Shown here: positions 46,124 through 57,100 of the stretch, piece by piece
How the letters are laid out: each line of letters opens with the position of its first letter
Position numbering within the stretch: the first letter of the stretch is position 1
NCBI GenBank assembly: GCA_025617745.1
Contig: CM046861.1
Coordinates: 16,713,563-16,777,562 of the forward strand
DNA from: Heliocidaris erythrogramma
Lineage: Eukaryota; Echinodermata; Echinoidea; Camarodonta; Echinometridae
Length of the DNA stretch: 64,000 nt
Reading direction: 5' to 3'
The notes under the pieces: generated by a model
Told to the model about the DNA's origin: nothing
Database searches by the model: none
The model's input: the letters and a program-made list of their open reading frames with translations, nothing else
Position numbers and translations under genes: made by a program

Positions 46124-47179
46124 TCATTGTTTATTGTTCTTCGGGGTAATCTTTTTGAAGCACTTCCGGAAAGCTGTCAAACACAGTTTCCTCGCTTCAG
46201 AGTTTGTGAAAAGGTAAAGGGTGGGCTCTAGCCACGTGTAGAATCCAGAAAGCGTGTCAAAGATATTCGAATAAAAGGGCGGTAGCGATACTAAAAAAGA
46301 GATAACATAAGGCGCCCAGACAAGGCAGAAAGTGGTCGTCAGAAGGATGATCGTCACAAACCCTTTGAATCCCCTCCTGCGCGGTTGCTCACGGTGTATT
46401 TCGTGGTCACGCACGGCATCATTCCGGCGACTTGTTGGCGGCTCAACGCGACTATTATGCCTCTCATCATCGACATGATCAATTTGCTTAGGATGAGGGT
46501 TTTCAAAGTGTCTTATTGCATTTCTTAATTGATGCGCTATGCGTATTAGTTTAATATTCATTATAGATGTAATGACCACTGTTGCACAAACGGGAAATAT
46601 CAGAAAAATCGTGTACACTATAGACGTCCATTCAGCTTTGGGGCTGACATCTTTTGTCAAACAACGCTCTATCAAGAGATTCATAAAGGGCGAAGCAGGG
46701 ATTGGCAAATATATGCCACAGATCAGCATTATCGACAAGAAGGTGGATGTTAAAGTGAAGAAAAATCGAGTTTTGGTCACAATCGTGTAATATCGTAGTG
46801 GTCTCGCGACGAGAAGATAAAGATTGAAACTGATTCCACAAAGGCAAGCCATTACAGACATGAAGGACACATAATATGCAAAGGGGAAAACCATACTTAT
46901 CATGGCGCATGTCTCCTTGGTCTGGCCAATTGAATACCACAGAGAGATCCAGATATTCCAACTGATTCCAAAAATCATATCAGCTACTGCAAGAATGTAG
47001 TACAGAACTCTCATATATTCTTGGAGCTCCTTTTGCTGTTTAATAACAACCAAGACGATCACATTCAAAATCACGCATAGAAAAATTGTCAAAATTCTCA
47101 CTGTTTCACCCCTCGGGCTGGCGCTGACAGCCGTATTGTTAACCATCATGACCATGTTTAAGGCTTCTGTTGTCGCCAT
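46124..47179 (-). CDS. Intronless rhodopsin-class GPCR 2, paralog of receptor 1
   Basis: A 351-residue seven-helix receptor, clearly related to receptor 1 over its whole length (shared ELQEYMRVL/DLQEYMRVL, GIYLPIP/CIYLPIP, TTTFCLVWAPY/TTTFCIIWTPY, TNSEAR). Sequon at N14; Asn39 in TM1; Asp67 in TM2; Cys91/Cys173 disulfide pair; TM3 end FNLYLLVARPLRYY; third loop with QPRRRGFKGF; Trp288 and Pro290 in TM6; TM7 LEPTLYLF. As in receptor 1 the DRY motif is NLY (119-121), and here NPxxY is EPTLY (318-322). The tail is shorter and ends KNNKQ, without the repeat-derived extension. Probably membrane chemosensory; ligand unknown. Confidence 0.88.
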   Translation of the reverse strand: MATTEALNMVMMVNNTAVSASPRGETVRILTIFLCVILNVIVLVVIKQQKELQEYMRVLYYILAVADMIFGISWNIWISLWYSIGQTKETCAMISMVFPFAYYVSFMSVMACLCGISFNLYLLVARPLRYYTIVTKTRFFFTLTSTFLSIMLICGIYLPIPASPFMNLLIERCLTKDVSPKAEWTSIVYTIFLIFPVCATVVITSIMNIKLIRIAHQLRNAIRHFENPHPKQIDHVDDERHNSRVEPPTSRRNDAVRDHEIHREQPRRRGFKGFVTIILLTTTFCLVWAPYVISFLVSLPPFYSNIFDTLSGFYTWLEPTLYLFTNSEARKLCLTAFRKCFKKITPKNNKQ

Positions 47180-47670
47180 TTTTCAGGATACACGCTGAAA
47201 ACTCAATTCAATTTGATTCCAGGGTTAGTTAGTTGGATGCACCAGACAGATTTTTATGCTTATGGAATGGCAGTGCAACACTGAATGCTGAAACACTCCA
47301 CTAATAAATCACCTGATTTTATCAGTATCGACACTAACCCAATCAAGCGGCCTCTGAGATGGATAAAGAGTATGATGATCACTGTAACTGAAATCTTCGT
47401 AGAAATATCTAATCAGGGACCGCGGAACCGGGGGGCTGGGCTATAGCCCCCCCCCCCCCCCCCACTTTTTTAAGTAAACACGTGCAAACGTATGGCAGTG
47501 CAAAAAATGTGGTATACACGCAGCCCCCCCCCCCCCCCCCCACTAAGCCCCTCCACTTTCCAAGATGTTCCGCGGCGCCTGCTAATGTTGGCCAGTCATT
47601 GACCAGTTATTGCTTCGCATTATTGCAATGATCAAAATGAATGTATTCGGTGCAGGTAGCAGAAATATAA
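47180..47670 (-). promoter_or_regulatory. Upstream flank of receptor 2, interrupted by an element
   Basis: Proximal bases and 47611-47668 resemble the flank of receptor 1. An inverted-repeat element (47414-47581) lies between the conserved parts. Confidence 0.4.
47414..47581. mobile_element. 168-bp inverted-repeat element with poly-C runs
   Basis: Ends CAGGGACCGCGGAAC and GTTCCGCGGCGCCTG. CTAAT flanks both sides (47409-47413 and 47582-47586), suggesting a 5-bp target duplication. It holds two C runs. The family is not identified. Confidence 0.6.
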
Positions 47671-50005
47671 TAAATACACGAGAGGGGAAGGGGGCTTTCT
47701 GCAGTACCCTGTCAGAATATTAAAAAAAAAAAACATCAGAATAACACTGAAATACTCGTCATCAGTCAGAGAAGGTGGTGCGTGTTGTAAGGTCCCGTAG
47801 CGTGTTGAGACAGATAGATGTGACACGTGTTGGCGAGCGTGCTCATATAGGTTAAATGATGGAGCCCCGGATAGTCTTATGAAATAATTGGATTACAGGC
47901 TTCAGTTGATCCGCAGTGTGTCGTAAATCCCACTGACTAACAAACGTTGAAACAGATACTTAATAAATTAAAATTTTCCCTTGTTCTTTCAGGAGTTTTT
48001 CCCCTGTTTTTCTGATATTTCCCTTTCTCCCCTTTTTTTCCTAAAGTTTCCCTTTCCTTGTATTCAAAGTCAAATCATCTACGTAGAGATCAGTGGGACT
48101 AATAGGCCAGGAGCCTGTCCCGAAATAGTCGCCCCATTTTACAAATGAGATTTGACCCCTTAAAGTTACTTAGACCATCCATGTCATTCACAAAAAGCCT
48201 GTCAGCTCGAACGAAGCCGTCGGGTTTGGCCCCCAGAGGCCCCCCAAAGGGCCTCAAAGTCGGGTCGATTTCAACCCATCTACAATATGCGCCAAACTTT
48301 GTCAGAAGAAGGGTGTATGACTATACATTACCAAACTTGACACAAAAACTGACAACATTCTGTCGGGATGGGTTGTCAGACCGCCCCTGAAAATTAGTGA
48401 AAAATTTTCCCCTTAAGGTCCATTGATCAAATTTTGTCACAAGGAAGAGGTATGGATGTACATTACAAATATATAATAACTAACAGAAATTTCCATTGGA
48501 AAGTGGATGTAACACCCCCCTGAAAAAACACAAAAGTGCCTCTAAACCAAGCATTGCTGCCCTAAATGCTCTGGATGTAAAGAATACCCTTTTTTGCATT
48601 ATAACCTTAACAAGGGCAACGCAAAGCGTACCATCCCCTCGCCTGGTACAATATACTTCAGAACAAGTTAACGCCATTAGACTATACTATTATATTACTA
48701 GGCAAGGAAGTTACTAACCTAGGGATTGGATGTACAATAACGATTAATATTATTATTATTTATTGTCATTGTCATTAATATTTTTTTATTATTATACGAA
48801 TTTTGTTTGTTCTAGTAACAGAAGTATGGTAATTTTTATGTGATGAAGAGTTTGGCGCTCCGTACGTAAAATAAAATCAGTACGCTTATAATGAGTGCTG
48901 GCCAATAGACAAGGCGTTAACCTTACTTATAAAATGTGAACACTTAATTGAATGACTGGAAACACACTCATTTTGTAAACATGGAAAATTTATTAAATCC
49001 ATGCAATAGGCCTATATGAAAATGTATCCAAATCTGCACACATTGTTCCTACTGTAGAGAGGCCGGGTAGTAAGGGACAGCAAGAGCAAGAAGTGGGGCA
49101 CACTCCAGACGCCACAGATACGAATGAAAGCCAGAAGTTGGGTCAATGAACTTTATTCCTCCTTTCACGCCATTAGGCCGACGCACCGCTATGAACATGA
49201 GAAAGCGGGGTCACAAAAACAGTTGTAAATGACACTTACAGAGAAATAACTCATAATTATACGTTTCACGTGACAGAATTAAATATCAATAACATTTAAA
49301 TAAATATACGTTACCAAAGTAAACAAGGCATTAATAAATTCAAAGGTTCAATGCGAAATCAAAGATAACAATACAAATGGTGTCATTCCCAATAGACCTG
49401 CATATACACAAAACCCATGGACCGTGTCCCCATCTACGTGTACCTCTAACGTGGACCCAAAGGCTTTCACACTCCACGTACACATTACACGTATATATGC
49501 ATACACACGGAATCCGCCCATGTAATGTACATACATCAAGTAACAATCTATTGACATTACATAACCACTTTCCTCCCTAAAATTACACTTTCTTGTAACA
49601 TATAGTGAATTCTGTTGTCATATCAATATACCCAATCATTGTAACTACTATCTACGAACATGTAACGGACCTTATATATATATGTAATTACACTAAATAA
49701 TGAATTTAAAACAGAGATAAAAGTAAATGCTTCTTACCTATGAACATGAGAAAGCGGGGTGAAGGTCACAGGTTATGAAGCCTGCCACCAACGACCCCAG
49801 CGACCGTACGTTAGACCCTTTACACTACTACAGTGGATATTGTTCCTACCATGTTACAAAGAGAAATGCAAAAATGCAAGAAGAAAGATTTTAAAAAAAT
49901 TTTCTTCAGATCTTTTAAATATTAAATACAATTATTGGCCTACTGAATATAGGTGTTAAAGATAACATTTACAAAAGACAAATAATTTCTTGGTACTACA
50001 AAATC
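47671..50005. other. Intergenic stretch with a 23-bp direct repeat pair
   Basis: CTATGAACATGAGAAAGCGG and three following bases occur at 49189-49211 and 49738-49760, bracketing 526 bp; they may mark an insertion or solo repeat. No gene supported. Confidence 0.4.
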
Positions 50006-50726
50006 TTAATATGGCACGAAAAAGAGACATGTGAAGTGAAGATTTGGATCCGCCAAATGCCCCGTGTATCTCAAACTACCCTGGAGGGGTAAGGTATCTG
50101 ACAAATATGCCAGTCAGATCAAACACGCAGTGTCACGTTGCTATTACGCGGTTTCGACACGCATTGTGTTTTCTACACACAGGATGCTACCGTCAACTAG
50201 CAAGGATGTACTACCCACCCCCAACTTGAGTAATGTTATTTACCAATTTCAGTGCCGGTGCGATGCCAGGTACGTGGGCCGTACTTCTCAGCGGTTGGCT
50301 GATCGCATTAAACAACACATCCCCTCGACTATTCGGAACCGTACAACCAATCAGCGCACGCAGCCCGTCCGTGCCTGCAAATCTGAAATGCACGCTAACA
50401 GACCAAAGATAGCCAAATGCGATTCAGCGATTGGTCTCCACTTGCTGAATAATCCAGCTTGCGCACAAAGCTATGCTGACGATCAATTCTCAATTATGTC
50501 CCGGGCCAGCAGCTCAGCGCATTTACGCTTTCTGGAAGCCGCTTACATTCAATCGCATGAACCTCTTCTGTGCAGACAAAAGGAGTTCGTCCAAGCTTTG
50601 CGATTGTTCTGAAATTACGGCGTCTAGGTTGCGTCCGGGTTTACCGAGTATAATATAGTTGATTTCAAGTAATTGAGTGCAGGTCGAAAAGCTTCGTTAT
50701 CATGTCTCTTTTTCGTGCCATATTAA
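50006..50726 (+). mobile_element. Penelope-like element remnant bounded by inverted repeats
   Basis: A perfect 26-bp inverted pair (TTAATATGGCACGAAAAAGA...) brackets a fragment that contains only the endonuclease end of a Penelope-like retroelement. Penelope-like elements often end in direct or inverted terminal repeats. Confidence 0.75.
50043..50612 (+). pseudogene. Penelope-like GIY-YIG endonuclease domain, 5'-truncated
   Basis: The open frame runs SAKCPVYLKLPWRGKVSDKY, RIVFSTHRMLPSTSKDVLPT, then the GIY-YIG nuclease core VIYQFQCRCDARYVGRTSQR with Arg and LADRIKQHIP, and ends with CAQSYADDQFSIMSRA and a TGA. In this family the C-terminal nuclease nicks target DNA for reverse transcription. 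The RT part is missing, so the remnant cannot move itself. The frame stays open from the left inverted repeat to the stop, with no ATG at its start. Identification is from motif order. Confidence 0.85.
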
Positions 50727-51487
50727 AATTTACAAAATAATTAAATAGTATCGTTAGTGCTAGGAATAATTCTGTAAATACATGTATTGCCGAGTGACTG
50801 TAGTGCATAGAGGATCTCTATGCTGCAGTGAAATACCGCCATCTAATTGGTGTCAACGCCAAAATTCAAATGTATCAAATTAACTTGTTGCGACGTTTCA
50901 TTGCTAATAGAAAATTTATTGTCCGTTTGAAAATAATGGCCATTTATGCTAATTGCCAGCCGGTTATAACGGAATAATCGATAAAATAATATGAGAGTCC
51001 TCACTAAGGTGAGTGTTTTTCTTCTTTTTCTGAGTGTTTGCAAAAATTACCTTCAGATTTCATTGTTGTTTTAGACAATTCCTGCGATCTTGGTTATTTC
51101 TCTTGATGTTCCTAAACATTCGGATAAATATTCAGTAACAGTTACAAAATGTTCGATAGCACCTTTGAAATCATGCTCGGAGCTATGTTGAAAAATAGAA
51201 GTTCTAGACAAATGAATACTACTGTCAAAGATACTTGAGCAGTTTCGATCATGTGCTTTGAATTCAACATGAGAGAAAAATGCTAAAGACCGATAGTGAC
51301 TTTATGATTAATTGCCCTGTTGAAGACATACAACAGTTATTTAAGTGTTGTCTTTCAGCCTTTCCTCTATTTTGACTCGGTAAAGAGCATGAAAAAATTG
51401 TCATGCACTTTCGAACAGTTCAACGAAGATATATATATATATATACACACACGCATTTCAACCCATTTTCATTTTTTACTCAAAAAG
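50727..51487. other. Intergenic stretch without a supported gene
   Basis: Unremarkable AT-rich sequence with a (TA)n/(CA)n run near 51430. Confidence 0.4.
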
Positions 51488-52131
51488 TTAAAGGACAATT
51501 AACCCCACATGATATTCTAGATGCGGTATTGTCTGCTACGTCTTTCCATGGAGGCTGCCATTTTGTGCATGACACGGATCATTAGGTACCATATGCATTG
51601 ATAATAGCCTACCTTTACAACAGATACGTCGCTTTGTTCTGATTTTATTACGATTGTTATTGGCCATGGGCCTAGATAATTGACGACCCATGAGTTCTAA
51701 TAGCCATCCTGTAATGCAGATTCCTCGCTTTGTTTTGGTATTGTTACGATTGTCTCCGTCCTTGACGTCAATTCTCCGTCTCCACGTACAGAAAGTATAT
51801 TTTTATGAACAAATTAAGACCTTTTAAAAAATATATAAAACTAAACTTACATTTCAGAATATGTGACTATATCTAATATATATTTGTCCTCTAAAAATCA
51901 ATTACAAGTTAACGATGAAGGAAATATTACTTGGGATGAAAAATATTTTCGTGTACACATAAAGTAATGGCAGCCCCCTTATTATTGCTAGCAGACAATA
52001 ACTTGGCTGGAAAATAGTGATTTATATCTATATCCTGTGTTTTTACATGAAATTGCATGTATCAAATAAGAGGCATATACTACACCATTCAAAATAAGCT
52101 AATTCATACGCTGAGGTTAATTTCCCTTTAA
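51488..52131. mobile_element. Probable TTAA-flanked element
   Basis: TTAA at both ends with inner termini AGGACAATTAACC and GGTTAATTTCCCT. Longer arm symmetry is weak, so this is less certain than the other TTAA elements. Internal CGCTTTGTTCTGATTTTATT and CGCTTTGTTTTGGTATTGTT words repeat. Confidence 0.5.
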
Positions 52132-53371
52132 AAACTAGTACAGTACTACAGTTTTTGTAATAGAATGATGTGTAGATGACCTAAATCCTCGAGTCTTTTC
52201 CCTATACAGCGTGAGTAAAAAAGTACTCTTTTTTATTGCTTGTTTCAAAATAGAGATATAAATTTGAAAAAATTGGCATATAGCAATAGAGCCATTCCTC
52301 CAGTTTGTTTGGTACCATGTTTGTTGGGCAACTCTTCATGCTTGCTGCCCAGGGGATAATTTATATATATGATGTCAAAATCCTTTGGTGCCAAATCCAG
52401 GTGTTTTCGTGTCTCGATGTTGATAAATAACTGTCTTAGATATGTTGCTTTAAGATAACCATCAATTCAAATACAGATCACACATAAATATTCATAATTG
52501 GAAGCAGTTGGAAGCCTGGAATGTTTTGTTTACAAACAGTTTTAAAAATTCAAACAGTTTTGTTGTTTGTTATTCGGTATCTTGAAAACATTTTATTTTT
52601 CTTCTGTTCATTGCAATGGGTTAAAATCCTCTATCGTGATTGACGGGTATTATTTTTTATCAATATCGTGTCTACGATTGTTACGGAATCATCTTAATGA
52701 AGGCTTGGATTTACCCTCGGATGTGGTCAACTGTTAGTCGTTTCAAGATACCAAACAACAAACAACAAAACGCATTTATATTTCAGAAGTTTTTATCAGA
52801 GCATTTAAAGGTACTTTATCCCTTTTGTAGCCCTGAATGTTGAAGTTGTGTGATTATGCGATAGATTAAAAAGAATTAGAATTGCAAAATGTGTGCGGAG
52901 GTGAAAAGGATAATTTGTTTTTTAAGTAAGTAAAAAGAGCAATTTAAAAAGACTTTCTTATTCGACTAGACAAAAAAAATCTATGAAATCATTTATTGAT
53001 CTTTATTAGTAAATGTACTTGCGTTGATTTCGAAATAGCTTTCTGAAATGTTTAATTTCTTACAAAGGAGCTGCAGACATTTAATAGGCAGTATCTACAG
53101 GATGTTTTCTAAACCTTTGCAAATTTTTGCGAAATTTTATGTAAGTCTGGAACAGGGATGAAGTACCTTTAAGGCTTCACATTGTGATATTTTTGTGTAG
53201 TTTTCATCTGAATTGATGGTTACGTACTCATACAACATCAAATTTAAGATGGTTATGTAGCAACGCTGGCCAGAAAAAACCTAGAGTTGACGCAACTGAA
53301 TTTTGACTGAATAAATTGACCCCTGTGCAGTCAACCGTGAAGGTTTGCCCAACGAAAATGGTACCCCAAAA
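52132..53371. other. Intergenic stretch without a supported gene
   Basis: No family signature on either strand. Confidence 0.4.
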
Positions 53372-53485
53372 CAGAGGCGGCGGAACATCGGGCTCGGACA
53401 ATGACAGTGGAGGGGCACCTTTTGTCCGCCAAACAAAAGGTGCCCCCCACTTTCATTGTCCCAGCCCAAAGTTCCGCCGCCTTTG
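53372..53485. mobile_element. 114-bp palindromic element, hAT-like
   Basis: Ends CAGAGGCGGCGGAAC and GTTCCGCCGCCTTTG. The arms continue (GGCACCTTTTGT against ACAAAAGGTGCC) around a small loop. Flanks CCCCAAAA and CATCAAAA agree at six of eight bases, a possible old 8-bp duplication. Confidence 0.7.
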
Positions 53486-53882
53486 CATCAAAAAGCAGGA
53501 GGAAAGACTCAATAGGCAATCTGAAAAGTGTGTAAATTTCTCTGACTCTCGCCTGACGGTATAGTTGCTCAATTATTGATAATATTAGTTTAATCTCTTC
53601 GGGGATATTTAGCATGAAACTTTTAATATGAAGCATCAAAGTATGATAAAACCAAACAGAAAATAACATGTAGATGCCAAACTGTACAGATATACATTGA
53701 TCGGATATAGAGATAAGTTTTATGAAAGAAAACGATTCCTTCAGATGATTTTTTTTAATGGTGTGTGTGTTTGGGGGGGGGGGGGGCTGAGCATGCGAAC
53801 ATGCGGTTGTACAATTGCTTCACTATAATTGAGTACCCTAGCAGAATACTAAACTTTCACCCTGGAGTCCAAACACTAAATT

Positions 53883-53943
53883 TAACCTTAACCTTAACCC
53901 TAAATCTAACCTAAAACCCAATCTCAATCCTAACCCTAACCCC
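53883..53943. repeat. Degenerate interstitial telomere-like repeats
   Basis: About ten variants of CCCTAA/CCTTAA in a row (AACCTTAACCTTAACCCTAA and so on). The animal telomere unit on this strand is CCCTAA, so this is either an old telomeric insertion or a repair scar. Confidence 0.65.
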
Positions 53944-54189
53944 ATGTCTTTCAAGAAATAAAGCCCGAAGCAGTTGTAGCCGGAGCACATGTCGGAGCGC
54001 CCAACGACCATATCAATTCATCTTATATATTATAGGCATTATGAAACTAAAAAAACGTGTGTGTGTGTGTGTGGAGGGGGAGGGGGGGGAGGTGCAGTAA
54101 AGTAAATTGAGGTAAATTCCACCGGCTAGCAAACGTTTAAGAAGATATCTAAAAGTCAGTTGAATTTGATTATGACATCTTCTTTCCTT
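53944..54189. other. 3' flank of the WSC gene
   Basis: Contains a (GT)n then G-rich run (54058-54090). No polyadenylation signal could be fixed. Confidence 0.35.
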
Positions 54190-57100
54190 TTATTCGAACT
54201 CAATATATAAAGTTTCATTATCTGTTGACTTATTTCCTGGTCTAACACGATCAGAATGTGGTATAATAGGTATCGGTAATTCAGGGACATAATAATCCCT
54301 TCGAATCCGGCGTGCTTTAACACTGCGTTTTAGTTGGCTCAACAGTTTCTTGGGAAGAATAAACTCGTGATGATCTTGATCAGGAATTACGTAATTATTA
54401 TTGGGTGAATCAGGTCTTGCCTGATTGATACTGCGAGCAACGGAAGTATGGCCATAGTGTGCATCGGCGTAGAATTCTTCTGCAGCTGATCTCTCTTGCG
54501 GTTCATAAGTGACAACGTTGATCCCTGCATGCTCTCGACTGGGAAGCCTTGATTGAGTCTTCGACAGTTCAGGTCTTGCTTGGTCAACACTGGATGCAAC
54601 AGGGTTCTCGCCAGAGTGAGCTTCGGCAGGAAAGTCTTGTGCAGCTGACCTCTCCGGTGTCTCCAGGATGACATCTCTGGTAGCTCTCGAAAGTCCTGGC
54701 GGGATTGCAGGCGTTTTTAGCTCATGGCAACATCTTAGGTTTACCTTTTGGTTGTCATTGTGGCAACGTTTCTCAAGGTAGTTAACCTGATTTGATTTAT
54801 TCTGGGTCGAATAACTATCTTTTCTATTCGTATCAGCAGCCGAAGCGGACGCTGCGTTGGTCTTAAAGATGCATCGATGAATAAGTATGGCCATAATACT
54901 GACGACAACTACACAAATGACTAGCGGCGTGAAAATGGGAATAGCAAAATGAATTCCTCGGTAGTCAGCATGATCTGTTAAAACATATATGTGGTAAACA
55001 AGAAAGAGAGAGAGAGAGAAAAAAAAGGGGTTGATATTGCTATTTCAATGGCTAACATCCATTTAGAAATGCACTGTAATATTTACATCATCTGAAACGA
55101 TGCAAAATACTATACCAATCAAAGATCATGTTGAAATGTGATTTCTCTACACTGGGTTAAAATTCCGTTAATAAGCATGATACAAAAATATGTAAATGGC
55201 TGAGAGATAATACGAAATCATCTTCATTTTTCCACTGTCTTCAAATACAGAATCTAACTTTTACATTCTCGATTTGACCGAGATCTCATAAAAATGCAAC
55301 TGCAAATTACCAACTGTTGGCAAGTATAGATTTCTGTCTCATGGACAACCTGGAAAGGGAAATTGTCAAAAAATATGACATGTGTTGTACTAAGTATCAA
55401 TCTCCTGTTTCATAGTTTAAGACAATAACTTGCGAAATTCCACATGGTAGTCTTCTTGTGCCATTGTTATTCATATTATATGTTAATGATATTTTTAAAT
55501 CAGCTAATAAGTTATCACTCATACTGTACGCAGACGATACAAAGATATTTCTCAGTGATTCAAACTTGGAATCGCTTTGCGATAGTACAGTAAATGCAAG
55601 TAAATGGTTTAAAGCTATGAATTATCTGTAAATGTCAAAAAATGTAACTACATGACTTTTCACAATGGAAACAATGCAGATTTAAATGATCTATGTATTG
55701 TACTTGTCAATGTCATATTACCAAGAGTAGATCTCTAGATAATGCCAAGTTTCTTGGCGTTTATTCAGGAGGTTGAAAGTAAAGTGTCTCAAAACCATGG
55801 GCGTTAATCGTTACGTAACTCTATTCATCATGGGGGGGGGGGGACGACACAATAGCCGTCCCCCCATGATGAATAGAGTTACGTAACGATTAACGCCCAT
55901 GCTCAAAACATTGCTATTATAGCAAGAATCAAACATCATTTGCCCAATTACATTCTACTTACATGACTTATATTATACTGTGCTCTCACACTCCCATATT
56001 TTTCATATTGTATTTGAGCTAATTCCTGATCATAAATTCAAAACCTTACATTACTGCAGATGAAGATCATTAGTATAATATCGGGAAAACACTGTCGCTC
56101 CCACACTGGGTCTGTTTTTAAAGACATTAAATTTACTGACATTTAGTGATATAAACCTGCATCAACAAGGTATTTTCATGTATAAATGTATGAACAAGAT
56201 CTTTCCAGCAGAATTTAATGATCTCAGTCATTTTCACTCCAACTCGGAAACTCATACGTAAAATTCGAGGAATGCTGGCCAAATTCATATACCTAAACAT
56301 AGTACTCGAAGATTCAATACGACATTCGATACTCTTGGCCACAATTTTGGAACTATTCACCATCCAGCCTAGCAGAAGTCGCTTTCATTGCAAACTTTTT
56401 CAAGTAAGGCAAAATGTATTTCATCGCTCGGCGGTATTAAATCTCCTTTTTATTGTATTTATATTTGTATTTGTCGTTGTTACTTTCTTGTAGATTTTTT
56501 TTTTCTATTTAATGTTGTTACCATCTTGAAGAAGCGTTTTATGGTCTATTTTAAACTACTTTTCAGTTACAGCACCCTCATCACCCCCTACAGCACCCCC
56601 AGCACCCCCAGCATCATCAGCATTCTAGGGGTGCTGCGCACCCCTAAAAACAATTATGGGGGTGCTGCAGCACCCCCGGCTTCCAGGGGCCTGCGTGTTC
56701 CCCGGGTGCAATGCACCCAGTGAAAATATCGCAATTCGAAGGGTAACAGTCGCAGGTTCAAGTACTTTGAATAAAATCTGCTTTTAAATCTTTTGTAATC
56801 GTCATCATTATTACATGTTCTTTGTTAATGGAATCAATGTATTGGACAACCATACTTTTTGTTTGCAGGTTGATTATTATTACATTGTATTACCTACCAT
56901 TTCTATTTTTGTCCCCCGGAGGATGGTAATCGTGATTATGCAGCTCTTTACAAACGATGTTTATGGTGCTTGACGGCCTCACTGTTAAGAATAAAAAGAT
57001 TTTTTAAATTTTTTTCTGAAACAAATGTCATTCTGTCCGTTCATATCTGTGAATAACAAAAAGATATTTTCTTGTTGTTCTGTTCATTTTGCATCCACCT

